NCBI GenBank assembly: GCA_016841765.1 | Contig: JAENYN010000016.1 | Coordinates: 19,279 to 83,278 of the forward strand | Source: Guptibacillus hwajinpoensis | GTDB taxonomy: Bacteria; Bacillota; Bacilli; Bacillales; Bacillaceae_O | Direction: 5' to 3' | DNA length: 64,000 nt | In this document: positions 18,010-26,343 of the stretch, piece after piece | Numbering within the stretch: the first letter of the stretch is position 1 | Layout: each line of letters begins with the position of its first letter | Position numbers and translations under genes: made by a program | Notes under the pieces: model-generated | Databases searched by the model: none | Told to the model about the DNA's origin: nothing | Seen by the model: the letters and a program-made list of their open reading frames with translations, nothing else

Positions 18010-19125
18010 TCACACCCGCACCTTCCCCGTCAGCAACAAGCTCATCAGTCCATCTTTCTGTTTTCCAAGTTCAGCGTTTTTCCGCTCCAGCAGTTCAATT
18101 TCTTTATCTGCTCTTGTGAAAAAGCGGGCCAGTTCTTGCTGTTCGCCGAGATCGGCCGGTATGGCGACGACGAAGTCTTCCAGCGGCTTTTTCGTAATTT
18201 GCGGCTGTCCGGAGCCGCCGATGATTTTACTGAAATCCTGAATCAAGTTCAAATAGTATAAGAAGTCTTTATCAATGACATGACCGTGGCCATCCGCGTT
18301 GATGACCATCGCGTTTCCGGTTACCCATGCTTTTCCGGCCGTCCTGTTCACCGTCCCGCAAGTCGAGCCGCGGCATGTGATGATCACCTGCCACGTATCA
18401 TGGTTATATTGATCGTAGTGACCGATAAGCCCATTTGCCCCATACACAGGATATCCTGATTCTTTTAAATCTTTCCGGGCAATCGTTTTCGGCTGGTAAA
18501 TATTAGCCAGATCCCCAAGGCGAACCTTTCTCCACTCCCCAGCGTATCCCGGCAGTCTCACTTTTCCTGTCAGCAGCTTCTGCATGAAGCTTTTTCTCCG
18601 CTCTTTTTTATGAGCGATCAGCTGCCTGTGCAAATCGGCCGCCCTGTCCCATAATGTTAAAACTCCCGCTATCTTTTCCTGTTCTGAAATACCAGGCAGG
18701 ACCGTCTTGAGGCTGTATATCCGACCGCCTGAAATAACCGGCTGGGCATTTTTGTTGGCATGCTTGTTCAAGTCTTCGTAAGTCAGTTTATAATACATAA
18801 ACCGCTCATCAAAATCTGACAGCCGCTCTTTGACATACAGGGCATTATCAGTGATCCATGACTTTGCCGGCGTCATATGCACCACACCGCATTTTGCCCC
18901 GACCCGGCCAATGACAAGCTTGGGGTCTTCAAAATTATATTCATTATGATAACCGGCAATCCCATTGCCGCCGTAAACCGGATAATCGCCGTCAGCCATA
19001 TCCTTCTGGCTGAGCGGCGACCCGCTGGCAAGCTTGAAAATCTCTTTATAGCTTACCTCTTTCCACCCTGCCGGAGCCTGGCCGGCCAGCGCTTTTTCGT
19101 TTGCTATTTGATCTGTCTTTACCAT
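18010..19125 (-). CDS. hsdS: Type I restriction-modification specificity subunit (orphan HsdS)
   Basis: A 371-residue HsdS. Two target recognition domains (about 20-150 and 205-325, each with YPVYG[GA]NG) alternate with two helical conserved regions that end MQKLLTGKVRLPGY and LMSLLLTGKVRV. HsdS chooses the bipartite DNA target for HsdM methylation and HsdR cleavage. Neither hsdM nor hsdR is present in the 64-kb window, so it is solitary here and would need partners encoded elsewhere, or it could be a leftover or a spare specificity module. ATG 19125 is chosen; an upstream GTG at 19134 is possible. No inverted repeat or recombinase next to it suggests shuffling. Confidence 0.88.
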   Translation of the reverse strand: MVKTDQIANEKALAGQAPAGWKEVSYKEIFKLASGSPLSQKDMADGDYPVYGGNGIAGYHNEYNFEDPKLVIGRVGAKCGVVHMTPAKSWITDNALYVKERLSDFDERFMYYKLTYEDLNKHANKNAQPVISGGRIYSLKTVLPGISEQEKIAGVLTLWDRAADLHRQLIAHKKERRKSFMQKLLTGKVRLPGYAGEWRKVRLGDLANIYQPKTIARKDLKESGYPVYGANGLIGHYDQYNHDTWQVIITCRGSTCGTVNRTAGKAWVTGNAMVINADGHGHVIDKDFLYYLNLIQDFSKIIGGSGQPQITKKPLEDFVVAIPADLGEQQELARFFTRADKEIELLERKNAELGKQKDGLMSLLLTGKVRV

Positions 19126-19178
19126 CGTGATCACCTACATGTGAAATATCATCTTCCTAAAACAGTTTACCACAAGAA

Positions 19179-19222
19179 GGTGCCTGACCCCCGGCACTTT
19201 ACCGCGCCGGGGGTCAGGCACC
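19179..19222. repeat. 44-bp GGTGCC palindrome, copy 7
   Basis: Left arm ends GGCAC, loop TTTACC, right arm GCGCCGGGGGTC. Between two co-directional minus-strand genes (upstream of hsdS). Confidence 0.93.
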
Positions 19223-19236
19223 TCAATGATGAAACC

Positions 19237-19641
19237 TCATCTCGAAAACCAGCTATCCCAGGGATGGCCTTGCGTTTCCCTTCCAATACAGTCATTTTGA
19301 TTTATCCCGCAAGATAAAGCATCCGGGAATTCTTTCATGCCGTGCAGGGCTGCCTTTCTTTCATCCCCATCATTCCAGTATGCACGCCAATCCTCATCTC
19401 GGTAATATCCATACCATGGACTATACGGTATGGGACTGAAATAGGTTTCGTAATGAGGATGGTGGTACTGCTGATAAGGAGGATGATACGGCTGATAGTA
19501 TGGATGATGAACATATGGATGAGCTGCAACAGCATGGTGAAAGGACGGCCCGGTGTATCCATAGTGGCTCCTTTCTCCATAACCGTTATGCTGCTCCCCC
19601 TGAACATTACATTGATTTCCCATACAATCTGCTTGGTACAT
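19237..19641 (-). CDS. Tyr/His/Pro-rich protein, probable spore coat component
   Basis: A 134-residue protein dominated by Tyr, His and Pro in the centre (HPYVHHPYYQPYHPPYQQYHHPHYETYF) with three Cys near the ends. This composition is typical of spore coat proteins that are cross-linked through tyrosine, but no specific Cot family can be assigned. The start could be ATG 19641 or the preceding TTG 19644; AAGGAGCGG lies upstream and fits either. CATAGG about 15 bases downstream of the repeat arm weakly resembles a mother-cell -10 element. Function is inferred from composition only. Confidence 0.55.
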   Translation of the reverse strand: MYQADCMGNQCNVQGEQHNGYGERSHYGYTGPSFHHAVAAHPYVHHPYYQPYHPPYQQYHHPHYETYFSPIPYSPWYGYYRDEDWRAYWNDGDERKAALHGMKEFPDALSCGINQNDCIGRETQGHPWDSWFSR

Positions 19642-19699
19642 CAATATCCGCTCCTTCTGTTTTCCGACTGTGTTACAGCCTATGCACAGCAGGTTTCTG

Positions 19700-19743
19700 G
19701 GTGCCTGACCCCCGGCGCTTTAACGCACCGGGGGTCAGGCACC
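19700..19743. repeat. 44-bp GGTGCC palindrome, copy 8
   Basis: Loop TTTAAC; right arm begins GCACCGGGGG. In a divergent region between the coat-like gene and a small RNA promoter. GGCACA recurs after the right arm. Confidence 0.95.
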
Positions 19744-19781
19744 CACAAAGGCACACACAACACGAACCAACAATTCACCAG

Positions 19782-19810
19782 TTGTATTCCAGCCCAAAAG
19801 ATGCTATAGT
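19782..19810 (+). promoter_or_regulatory. Promoter of the candidate small RNA
   Basis: TTGTAT (19782-19787), 17-nt spacer, TATAGT (19805-19810). Confidence 0.7.
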
Positions 19811-19816
19811 TATCTG

Positions 19817-19936
19817 GCGATGAGCTGAATTGCGTAAGTCGAGGGACGCGGCCTTTACCGGCCATGCACGAATGTGGCGTGCAAGTTCCCGCCGCAATTA
19901 TACGCAAAGGACGCCTTTACAGGCGTCCTTTTTTAA
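19817..19936 (+). ncRNA. Candidate structured small RNA, about 118 nt
   Basis: A transcription unit without an open frame, bounded by a promoter at 19782 and a strong terminator. Predicted folding: outer stem TTGCGTA (19830) with TACGCAA (19901), inner pairing GGGA/TCCC, and two hairpins GGCC-TTTACC-GGCC (19850-19863) and TGCACG/CGTGCA (19865-19883), giving a branched junction. The terminator AAAGGACGCCT/AGGCGTCCTTTTTT ends it. It does not match 6S, SRP, tmRNA or riboswitch consensus that I can recall. The next gene has its own promoter, so a free-standing RNA is more likely than a leader. Confidence 0.6.
19906..19934 (+). terminator. Terminator of the candidate small RNA
   Basis: AAAGGACGCCT, loop TTAC, AGGCGTCC followed by T6. 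Confidence 0.9.
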
Positions 19937-19982
19937 TGCTTAAGCATTCATAAAAACTTTACAATCAAGCTCCTTCTTTCCT

Positions 19983-20011
19983 GAATAATTGCCGATACAA
20001 TTTGCATACTA
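19983..20011 (+). promoter_or_regulatory. Sigma-G (forespore) type promoter
   Basis: GAATA (19983-19987), 17-nt spacer, CATACTA (20005-20011). Matches the sigma-G consensus GHATR-N17/18-CATWMTA without mismatch. Confidence 0.65.
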
Positions 20012-20047
20012 CAAAAGTTCGTTCAATTTAAAGGAGGAATTCAGACA

Positions 20048-20269
20048 ATGCCAAATCAACAAGCACAACAAACTCTTCAGCAAATCGCCCAAATCGCGCA
20101 ACAGCTTCAGCAATCCGAGCAGCAAAATGCACAGCAGCTTCAGCAAGGAGGAGCAACTGCGGGTGCCCAGCAAAACCAGCAATTCGCTCAGCGTGAACAG
20201 AACGCCGCTCAACAGCTTCAGCAAATCCAGCAGCTTGCCCAGCAGGCGCAGCAGCAATTGAACCAGTAA
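20048..20269 (+). CDS. Gln-rich small protein, probable forespore/spore protein
   Basis: A 73-residue protein with about 40% Gln and repeated QQLQQ/AQQ units (IAQQLQQSEQQNAQQLQQ), hydrophilic, without Cys or Trp. AAAGGAGGAA precedes ATG 20048. A consensus-matching sigma-G promoter lies 37 bases upstream, so expression in the developing spore is likely. Composition and size recall gamma-type small acid-soluble spore proteins, but the EFASETN repeat motif of that family is missing, so it is a different or very diverged protein. Monocistronic with its own terminator. Confidence 0.7.
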   Translation: MPNQQAQQTLQQIAQIAQQLQQSEQQNAQQLQQGGATAGAQQNQQFAQREQNAAQQLQQIQQLAQQAQQQLNQ

Positions 20270-20272
20270 TTC

Positions 20273-20317
20273 AAAGTTCCTGGCCTACTGCAGTTACCTG
20301 TGGGCCGGGACTTTTTT
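20273..20317 (+). terminator. Terminator of the Gln-rich protein gene
   Basis: AAAGTTCCTGGCC / GGCCGGGACTTTTTT hairpin; its T-run touches the 3' end of the Staygreen gene on the other strand. Confidence 0.8.
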
Positions 20318-20798
20318 ATTTATAATCCCCCGGAGTCCCCCAATTCTCAAACCTGTTGTAAGATGGAATCGTTGAATCAAAGTGAATCCAAAGCGGTGCC
20401 TTATCGAGTTCAGGATATACCTCAAAAAATCTCCTATCGCCATTTCTGATCGCCCCTAGAGCCAGCGGCAGTTCACGCCTGAAAATCTTGTTCCGCACCG
20501 CAGAAACAGCAGGCCCAAACTGTCCGTCTACGTAAACGTAAACATGCAGATATGGATAGCCGTTTCCCACTCTCCACTCAGCAAGTACTTCATCCCTCAT
20601 TTTGGTAATCCTGTCATAAGCATACGCCATACCAATCGCCAGAAACAGCTCTCCCGTCATATCCGAATGAGTGAGTGTATATTTACGGCCGGCGACCGGT
20701 TCTGCCGGTGCTGCGCCTTGTCTGAATTCTACATATAGTGGGTGCCTGACCCCCGGCGCTTTAACGCGCCGGGGGTCAGGCACCTTCTTTGGCATCAT
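20316..20798 (-). CDS. Staygreen family protein with repeat-derived N-terminus
   Basis: The open frame codes 160 residues. From LYVEFRQGA onward it matches bacterial Staygreen proteins (YTLTHSDMTGELFLAIG, DEVLAEW, RNKIFRRELPLALGAIRNGDRRFFE). Plant Staygreen is a magnesium dechelatase of chlorophyll; the role in Bacillus is unknown. The usual first codons are missing. Instead the frame begins with ATG-ATG overlapping the lipase stop (ATGA) and reads through palindrome copy 9 as VPDPRRVKAPGVRHP. A GTG inside the repeat is an alternative start. Either the repeat has become coding or the gene is damaged at its 5' end. Confidence 0.7.
   Translation of the reverse strand: MMPKKVPDPRRVKAPGVRHPLYVEFRQGAAPAEPVAGRKYTLTHSDMTGELFLAIGMAYAYDRITKMRDEVLAEWRVGNGYPYLHVYVYVDGQFGPAVSAVRNKIFRRELPLALGAIRNGDRRFFEVYPELDKAPLWIHFDSTIPSYNRFENWGTPGDYK
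20741..20784. repeat. 44-bp GGTGCC palindrome, copy 9 (inside a coding frame)
   Basis: Perfect arms, loop TTTAAC on the plus strand. Read on the minus strand it is open and fused in frame to the Staygreen coding sequence. GGCATC follows six bases after the right arm. Confidence 0.95.
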
Positions 20799-22291
20799 CG
20801 CCCATACACCTTCCCCGCACCATCCACATAAACCGACTCAACGATTGTGCGCTGGAATTTTCCCTTGCCTTTCAGGCCCTCAATGTTTATGGTCACATTG
20901 TAAACACCTTCTCCGAGATCCGGGAGTTTATAGGTCTCGCCGGTTTTCTTGTTGACATGAACTCTTCTTTGTTTTTGCTTGCCATTACGGTAATATTCCA
21001 GTGTCATGGCCGACTTCACTTTCCATTTTTTATCCTTCAGCTTCAGTTTGACTTCGTTGCCATTGTTGATAGTTTCCACTAATTTGTTTACCGGGCTGTC
21101 GTACGCGACATTCACCAAATAATGTTCTTGTTGATTCGAGCTGGCCTGAATGGTCCATTTGCCGCCAGCCGGATTCGGAATCGCAAGATGATGGTGATAA
21201 GCGCCTTTTAAATATCCGGATTTCTCCTGTTTGGCCGTAAAGCCGGACTGTTTTTCACCATCCGGGGCAATGAGGGTGAGATTAGCTGAAGGCTGGTCGC
21301 TTATCCAATCGATTGCCAGCTCCTTCACCTCTTCCTCCACAGCAAAGGCTTCTTCTTTTGTCCCGCTGTATTCTCCACCGCTTAAATAATGCCCCATTTC
21401 CACTCCTGCCGACTCGTCTGTCTCGATTGTCTGTGTTCCGAAGCCTGCTGCCGCGGATAGCGGCTCATTCAAGTAATCTTTAAAAAGACTGAAAGTTGAG
21501 GAGCCTTCCTTGATTGTCGAATGGTTCCAGCTCCCCACCGCGAGCTCGTTTGCATAAGGCAGCCTGGAGCTTTTCACCGTCACTGCACCATCATTGCTGC
21601 CGTAGGCTCTTAAATAAAGTCCGCCCCAATAAAGCGAACTGCCGAAGCTTCCCCACTTGGTGCCGCCGAATGAGTAAATGGGGGTTTTGGACAGGTTGGC
21701 ATGGCTGTCTGTAACCGACCGGAAGTAAGCCATGTATCCTGTCTGCAGCGAATAGGTCGCATCACTTTTGCTGCCAAGTATCCCCGCCAGCCATCCGGCC
21801 CAGCTGCTATAGGCAAGATCAGCCAACTCTGAACCCTGGTGGGGGCTTGAAAGTGTAATAAGCCGCTCGACATAAGGGTATGCACCATAATGGACAAGGG
21901 CGGCCTGCGCATCAACCCCCCCTTTGCTGTGGGCGACAATCACCACCTTTTCGCCAAAATAACTGTAAATGTCCCTGATTTTTTGAGCGAGGAGAGCCCC
22001 GTTGTCCCACATTGTTTTCGTCGGATATAAATCGATGAAGGCTGTTTCATAACTGTTCTGGTAGGCAGTATCATACATATTATTATCCTGCCACCACGTA
22101 TTCGATGAGCTGTTCAAGCCATGGACAAAAAGAATCGGATGTTTCGACAATGCCACATCTGCCGGCGTCGTGCCGACATACCATTGTCCCGGCACACCTG
22201 AGGGGTCATCATTCCCAAATGAACCTGCCAGACTGATTGAAGGAAACACAAAAAACAAAGCCATGAAAAACACAAACCATCTTTTCAGCAT
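20795..22291 (-). CDS. Secreted lipase/esterase (alpha/beta hydrolase)
   Basis: A 498-residue exported hydrolase. Signal peptide at 1-22 (MLKRWFVFFMALFFVFPSISLAG). The hydrolase domain carries ILFVHGLNSSSNTW (oxyanion region), AHSKGG with the nucleophile Ser near residue 135, SNDGAV with the likely acid and WNHSTI with the likely His. The C-terminal 200 residues look like a beta-sandwich accessory domain. It probably cleaves lipid or polymer esters outside the cell. AAGGAGAG seven bases before ATG 22291 fixes the start; a longer frame upstream has no site. Its TGA stop overlaps the ATG of the Staygreen frame. Confidence 0.85.
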   Translation of the reverse strand: MLKRWFVFFMALFFVFPSISLAGSFGNDDPSGVPGQWYVGTTPADVALSKHPILFVHGLNSSSNTWWQDNNMYDTAYQNSYETAFIDLYPTKTMWDNGALLAQKIRDIYSYFGEKVVIVAHSKGGVDAQAALVHYGAYPYVERLITLSSPHQGSELADLAYSSWAGWLAGILGSKSDATYSLQTGYMAYFRSVTDSHANLSKTPIYSFGGTKWGSFGSSLYWGGLYLRAYGSNDGAVTVKSSRLPYANELAVGSWNHSTIKEGSSTFSLFKDYLNEPLSAAAGFGTQTIETDESAGVEMGHYLSGGEYSGTKEEAFAVEEEVKELAIDWISDQPSANLTLIAPDGEKQSGFTAKQEKSGYLKGAYHHHLAIPNPAGGKWTIQASSNQQEHYLVNVAYDSPVNKLVETINNGNEVKLKLKDKKWKVKSAMTLEYYRNGKQKQRRVHVNKKTGETYKLPDLGEGVYNVTINIEGLKGKGKFQRTIVESVYVDGAGKVYGR

Positions 22292-22668
22292 GAGCCACTC
22301 TCCTTGGCAATAGTTATGGATACCTTGTTTCATCATATAGGAACCCAAATCATATATACGGAAAAAATGGATGAAATAGTACATTGGGAGCGGACTGCGA
22401 TATTACAGAACTGCAGTTGGAGGATATGTACAACTTAGAAAAGCGAAAGGCGCCTGTTTGGACTGTACACGCATAAGTGACGGTTAACACAAGAAGCAGG
22501 TTCTTTCTTCCTAAGGGGATCACACTTATAGCAGTAGCCGCTGGCGCCTGAACGCAGACATTAATTTCCTATAAATAGACTCACTTTACAAACAACGCCC
22601 GGCCTTCATGAGTAAAGGCCGGGCGTTGTTGCTTTGTGATGCCAGACCGCTTGGGCCTGGCATCTCTT
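22292..22668. other. Intergenic region with degraded dispersed-repeat-like sequence
   Basis: About 22437-22562 reads AAGCGAAAGGCGCCTG ... CTGGCGCCTGAACG, with GGCGCC on both sides. This resembles a GC-rich interspersed element common in Bacillus genomes; only one copy is in this window. No open frame of note. Confidence 0.35.
22591..22631 (-). terminator. Terminator of the 129-aa membrane protein gene
   Basis: AACAACGCCCGGCCTT / AAAGGCCGGGCGTTGTT hairpin. A second hairpin GATGCCAG/CTGGCATC lies at 22638-22665, closer to the gene. Confidence 0.75.
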
Positions 22669-23058
22669 TTATGCAAGGTGTTTGAATCCGGAATAAATCA
22701 GCGGGCCCGAGAAGGCAGCTGCCAATAAAACGTACATGCCAATCGTGCTGAATATGATTCCGAAGTTGCCGTTGCCAATTCCAATCAGCAAATAGTTCAA
22801 GAAAACAATGACCGTCCAGATCACACTTCTCCGCATGACATCTGCCCTGTTGTTTGTTTTCAGCAGGGCGGTGAACGTATATGTTACAAGGAGTGCCGGC
22901 AGCGCTGTCAATAAGAGTTCCCTGTTCACTATAAATGAATAACGTTCAGATTCAAAATTGACTGGTATGCCAAACGGCAGCGTAACCAAAAATTCCAAAA
23001 TAGTGATGACGACTACGATCAAAAAGCCGAATAAAACATCTTTTCCGATCTTCCTCAT
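22669..23058 (-). CDS. Small integral membrane protein, 129 aa
   Basis: Four predicted membrane helices (about 8-27, 42-64, 77-97, 105-124) with short loops (VLFGFLIVVVITILEFL, LLLTALPALLVTYTFTALL, VIWTVIVFLNYLLIGIG). No recognised family or catalytic motif. AAGGGG lies before ATG 23058; the frame is open further upstream but that part looks non-coding. Monocistronic. Confidence 0.65.
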   Translation of the reverse strand: MRKIGKDVLFGFLIVVVITILEFLVTLPFGIPVNFESERYSFIVNRELLLTALPALLVTYTFTALLKTNNRADVMRRSVIWTVIVFLNYLLIGIGNGNFGIIFSTIGMYVLLAAAFSGPLIYSGFKHLA

Positions 23059-23257
23059 TCGGTTCCCCTTCTTCCTTTTGATCCTAAACAGGGATGAACC
23101 AACTCCGGCTGGCCAAAGAAGGAAAACAGCATTCAACACTGGATAGGCACTTGCCCCCGGCTGCATTCCTTCTCATTCACTTATATTATACTATTTCAGG
23201 AATCCTGATACGACTGCCGCATTTACACCAGCCTGAACTTTCAATTGACATGTTCGG

Positions 23258-24430
23258 CTACTTTATTGACGGAATGATATACTCTTCCAATAGCGGGTCG
23301 ACATCCATCCCGCTTGATGTTTGGACGACGATTAGGTCCAGTTCCGGCACGACTACGATGTATTGGCCGTATAGCCCCATTGCCCGATACGTATCGTAGC
23401 CTTTGACCTGTTTCAGCCAAAAGTAATATCCGTATTTCCTGCCGTCAAAATTGCTGTCCGTATCTCCATAAGGCTGCGTGCTTTCTTTAACCCAGCCTTC
23501 AGGCAGGATTTGTTCGCCCTCCCATTTGCCGTCTTTTACATATAAATAGCCGAATCTCGCCATGTCACGCGGCTTCATTTTGACACCGGTTCCGCCAAAT
23601 GAGGTGCCGGAATGGTCAGCAGGCCACTCGACATCTGTTATGCCAAGCGGATCAAAGATTTGCTTTTGCACATAGTCCGACAGCGGACTCCCTGTTGCCT
23701 CCTGGACTATCCTGGAGACAACCCTCGCATCACCGGTACTGTAGCTCCACGAATCCGGTTCGGCCCGCACCGGCCGGTTCAGCATAAAGTATGTGGAATC
23801 GTCCGCCTCCACAAAGTTCTTCCATGTATCCGATTCATAAAACCCTTTCTGTGACTGTTCAGGGAAATCGAGGCCTGATTTCATCGTTAAGAAATGCTTG
23901 ATTGTAAGCTCTTTTTTCCAGTCATTCAAGTCAGTGATTTTTCCCGCATCAAGATAATCGAGCACTTTTTCGTCTGTGCTTTTGATTGCCCCTTCTTTGA
24001 CCGCCGCTCCAACGGCTGCGGACGTCAGGCTTTTTGTCACTGAATAAATTGGATGCGGCGTTTCTTCACTGTATTTGCCGCCGTAGGTTTCAGCAACGAT
24101 ATATCCATCCTTCACGATGATGAACCCTTCCATCGGAATATGTTCCCCTTCGATGTACCGGAACATATCCACCAGATAGGATGAATCCATTCCTGTACTT
24201 TCCGGAGCGGTTTTGCGCCAATCCTCAGTCGGCCAATAAGGCTCAATTTCCACCTTATCTTTAGGGATTGCCGCATGTTCTGCGTTTTTCCCGCCATTGG
24301 CACTGCCCGACTGCCCTTCCGAATGGAGGCCTTTCGTTTTTTCTTTGCCAGTATCGCTGCAAGCTATGATAGCAAATGAAATAAATATTAAGACTGCGAT
24401 TAGAAAAGAAATCCTGGACAGTTTTTTCAC
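23258..24430 (-). CDS. Beta-lactamase-like serine hydrolase lipoprotein
   Basis: A 390-residue lipoprotein: the signal peptide ends at the lipobox IIAC (Cys24), so it is anchored outside the membrane. YSVTKS (about 143-148) is the SxxK motif of the class C beta-lactamase/PBP-like fold. YSTGD (about 228) stands at the YxN position, and VQTSSGM is near the third motif. Members hydrolyse esters or D-amino acid amides; the substrate is unknown. GTG start at 24430 with GGAGGGGGG just upstream. It is distant from the cytoplasmic relative at 6.4 kb. Confidence 0.85.
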   Translation of the reverse strand: MKKLSRISFLIAVLIFISFAIIACSDTGKEKTKGLHSEGQSGSANGGKNAEHAAIPKDKVEIEPYWPTEDWRKTAPESTGMDSSYLVDMFRYIEGEHIPMEGFIIVKDGYIVAETYGGKYSEETPHPIYSVTKSLTSAAVGAAVKEGAIKSTDEKVLDYLDAGKITDLNDWKKELTIKHFLTMKSGLDFPEQSQKGFYESDTWKNFVEADDSTYFMLNRPVRAEPDSWSYSTGDARVVSRIVQEATGSPLSDYVQKQIFDPLGITDVEWPADHSGTSFGGTGVKMKPRDMARFGYLYVKDGKWEGEQILPEGWVKESTQPYGDTDSNFDGRKYGYYFWLKQVKGYDTYRAMGLYGQYIVVVPELDLIVVQTSSGMDVDPLLEEYIIPSIK

Positions 24431-24493
24431 ATTCTCCCCCCTCCACTAATCAGTTCTGCTAAAACCGGCAAATTCCCTCTACATAAATAATTC

Positions 24494-24526
24494 GCCTGGT
24501 CCCACTCCATACTGCGGTGACCAGGC
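24494..24526 (-). terminator. Hairpin 3' of the monooxygenase gene
   Basis: GCCTGGTC / GACCAGGC with a long loop. The T-run is weak, so terminator function is uncertain. Confidence 0.5.
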
Positions 24527-24535
24527 TATTTTACT

Positions 24536-25564
24536 TTAGTTCTTATCCATCAAGCCGCTCAACAATTCGAACGAACGGACACGGTCTTCATGGTAATAAA
24601 TATTTCCATTGATCATGATTTCATCAGCCTGAGTTTCATCAAGGAAATGTTGCAGCTCAGCCTTGACCGTTTCCGGGCTGCCCGCTATCGACGAACGGAG
24701 CTGCTGCTGGACCACTTGCTTTTCATAGGCGCCCCATAGTTCATCCATGTTTTCAACCGGCGGCTTTACACGGCCCGGATTGCCGCGGATCAGGCTCAGA
24801 AACTGCTGCTCCTGCGATGTTGCCAGGAACTGCGCCCGTTCATCTGTATCTGCCGCAATCACATTCAGCGCCACGATTGCATACGGTTCATCAAGAACGT
24901 CAGACGGCTTGAAGTGCTTTCTATACAGTTCGAGGGCAGGCAATGTATTGTCAGGGGAAAAATGGGCGGCAAATGCAAAAGGAAGCCCTAATTTTCCGGC
25001 CAGCTGTGCACTGAAGCCGCTTGATCCGAGCAGCCAGATTGGAATGTCCAGACCCTCTCCCGGAATCGCCCTGACCGGAAGTTCCCGTGATGGGTGCAAA
25101 AAGGTGCGCAGTTCATCCAGGAGCTGGGGGAAATCCTCCCCGCCGCTGCCAAGTTCCCGCCGTAACGCCCTGGCCGTTTGCTGGTCACTTCCCGGAGCGC
25201 GGCCGAGCCCGAGATCGATTCTCCCCGGGAACATCGACTCCAGCGTTCCGAACTGCTCGGCAATGACAAGAGGCGAATGGTTCGGCAGCATAATGCCGCC
25301 CGATCCGACCTTGATCGTCGACGTGCCTGCGGCAATTCTCCCGATCACAACGGAGGTTGCCGAGCTGGCAATCCCTGTCATGTTATGATGTTCAGCAAAC
25401 CAGTAGCGCTCAAATCCCCACTTTTCTGCATGCTGTGCCAAATCCAGACTGTTTTCATATGATTCAGCCGGTGACCCATCCACCGTGACCGGACAAAGAT
25501 CCAGCACCGATAATGGGATGTCCTTCAGCTGTTTGTTATTCGATGATCTATCTTTTTGAGACAT
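24536..25564 (-). CDS. LLM-class flavin-dependent monooxygenase
   Basis: A 342-residue bacterial-luciferase-like (MsnO8 subgroup) TIM-barrel protein. [15 protein letters not shown] at the start, [26 protein letters not shown] and [39 protein letters not shown] are hallmark segments. Such enzymes use FMNH2 and O2 to oxidise small organic substrates; the substrate is not predictable. AAAGGAGG lies eight bases before ATG 25564. Confidence 0.9.
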   Translation of the reverse strand: MSQKDRSSNNKQLKDIPLSVLDLCPVTVDGSPAESYENSLDLAQHAEKWGFERYWFAEHHNMTGIASSATSVVIGRIAAGTSTIKVGSGGIMLPNHSPLVIAEQFGTLESMFPGRIDLGLGRAPGSDQQTARALRRELGSGGEDFPQLLDELRTFLHPSRELPVRAIPGEGLDIPIWLLGSSGFSAQLAGKLGLPFAFAAHFSPDNTLPALELYRKHFKPSDVLDEPYAIVALNVIAADTDERAQFLATSQEQQFLSLIRGNPGRVKPPVENMDELWGAYEKQVVQQQLRSSIAGSPETVKAELQHFLDETQADEIMINGNIYYHEDRVRSFELLSGLMDKN

Positions 25565-25697
25565 GTTATTCCTCCTTTGACTGTCACAGACAATTTTAGC
25601 ATCAGGAGGACGCTTTCTAAAATATAGTGCCTGAAAAAAGCGATACCTGCCAAACAGCAGAACATTGCAGGCAGCTCTGTCTTTGATGTCATTGCCG

Positions 25698-26174
25698 CTA
25701 TTTGAATGTATCCGGCATCACAACGGCCACAACTTCCCCTTTTACACAAAGCACATCTTCCGCATAGACATCAACGTGCACTTTCCATTTCTTCGGATGA
25801 ATCTCTTCCACTGTGCCGACAGCTTTGAGTGCAGTTCCATGCGGCGTCGGCTTCAAGTAGTCCACATGCAGGGAAGCTGTGACAAAACGGGGCGGCAGTG
25901 CACCATCCCCGACCTCATGACCGTTTTTCCGGTGCAGTGCCAGTGCCGCAGAACCTGTACCATGACAATCAATCAAAGAAGCCAGGAGACCGCCGTAAAC
26001 GAACCCCGGAATAGCGGTATGCTCGGGTTCTGGAGCATAATCGGTCACCGTTTTATCACCGTCCCACCTGGTCCGGAAATGATGTCCGCTCTCATTCAAC
26101 CGCCCGCACCCATAACACCAGGCAAAATCATCCGGATAAATATCCTGAATCGCTTTTTGATCTGTCTCTTTCAT
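25698..26174 (-). CDS. Hotdog-fold thioesterase (PaaI-like)
   Basis: A 158-residue hotdog protein. [15 protein letters not shown] near the N-terminus and [21 protein letters not shown] (the active-site helix) are typical of PaaI/YiiD-type acyl-CoA thioesterases. HVDYLKPTP and VKGEVVAVV form the core strands. It would hydrolyse an acyl- or aryl-CoA of unknown identity. ATG 26174 is chosen because GGGAGTGG precedes it. Confidence 0.85.
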   Translation of the reverse strand: MKETDQKAIQDIYPDDFAWCYGCGRLNESGHHFRTRWDGDKTVTDYAPEPEHTAIPGFVYGGLLASLIDCHGTGSAALALHRKNGHEVGDGALPPRFVTASLHVDYLKPTPHGTALKAVGTVEEIHPKKWKVHVDVYAEDVLCVKGEVVAVVMPDTFK

Positions 26175-26343
26175 CCCATCCACTCCCTTTGTCTTTTTTG
26201 AATACGCTTACATTTATAATAGATATACTTTCTCGTGTTCATCAAGTATTTTGACGCAGATTCGGCCGGCCGCTTTTCAGCTCATGCTACATAATTCTAT
26301 TCTTTTCGGCGAAAACTAAGAAAAAAAGGCTGGGATTTTAAAT

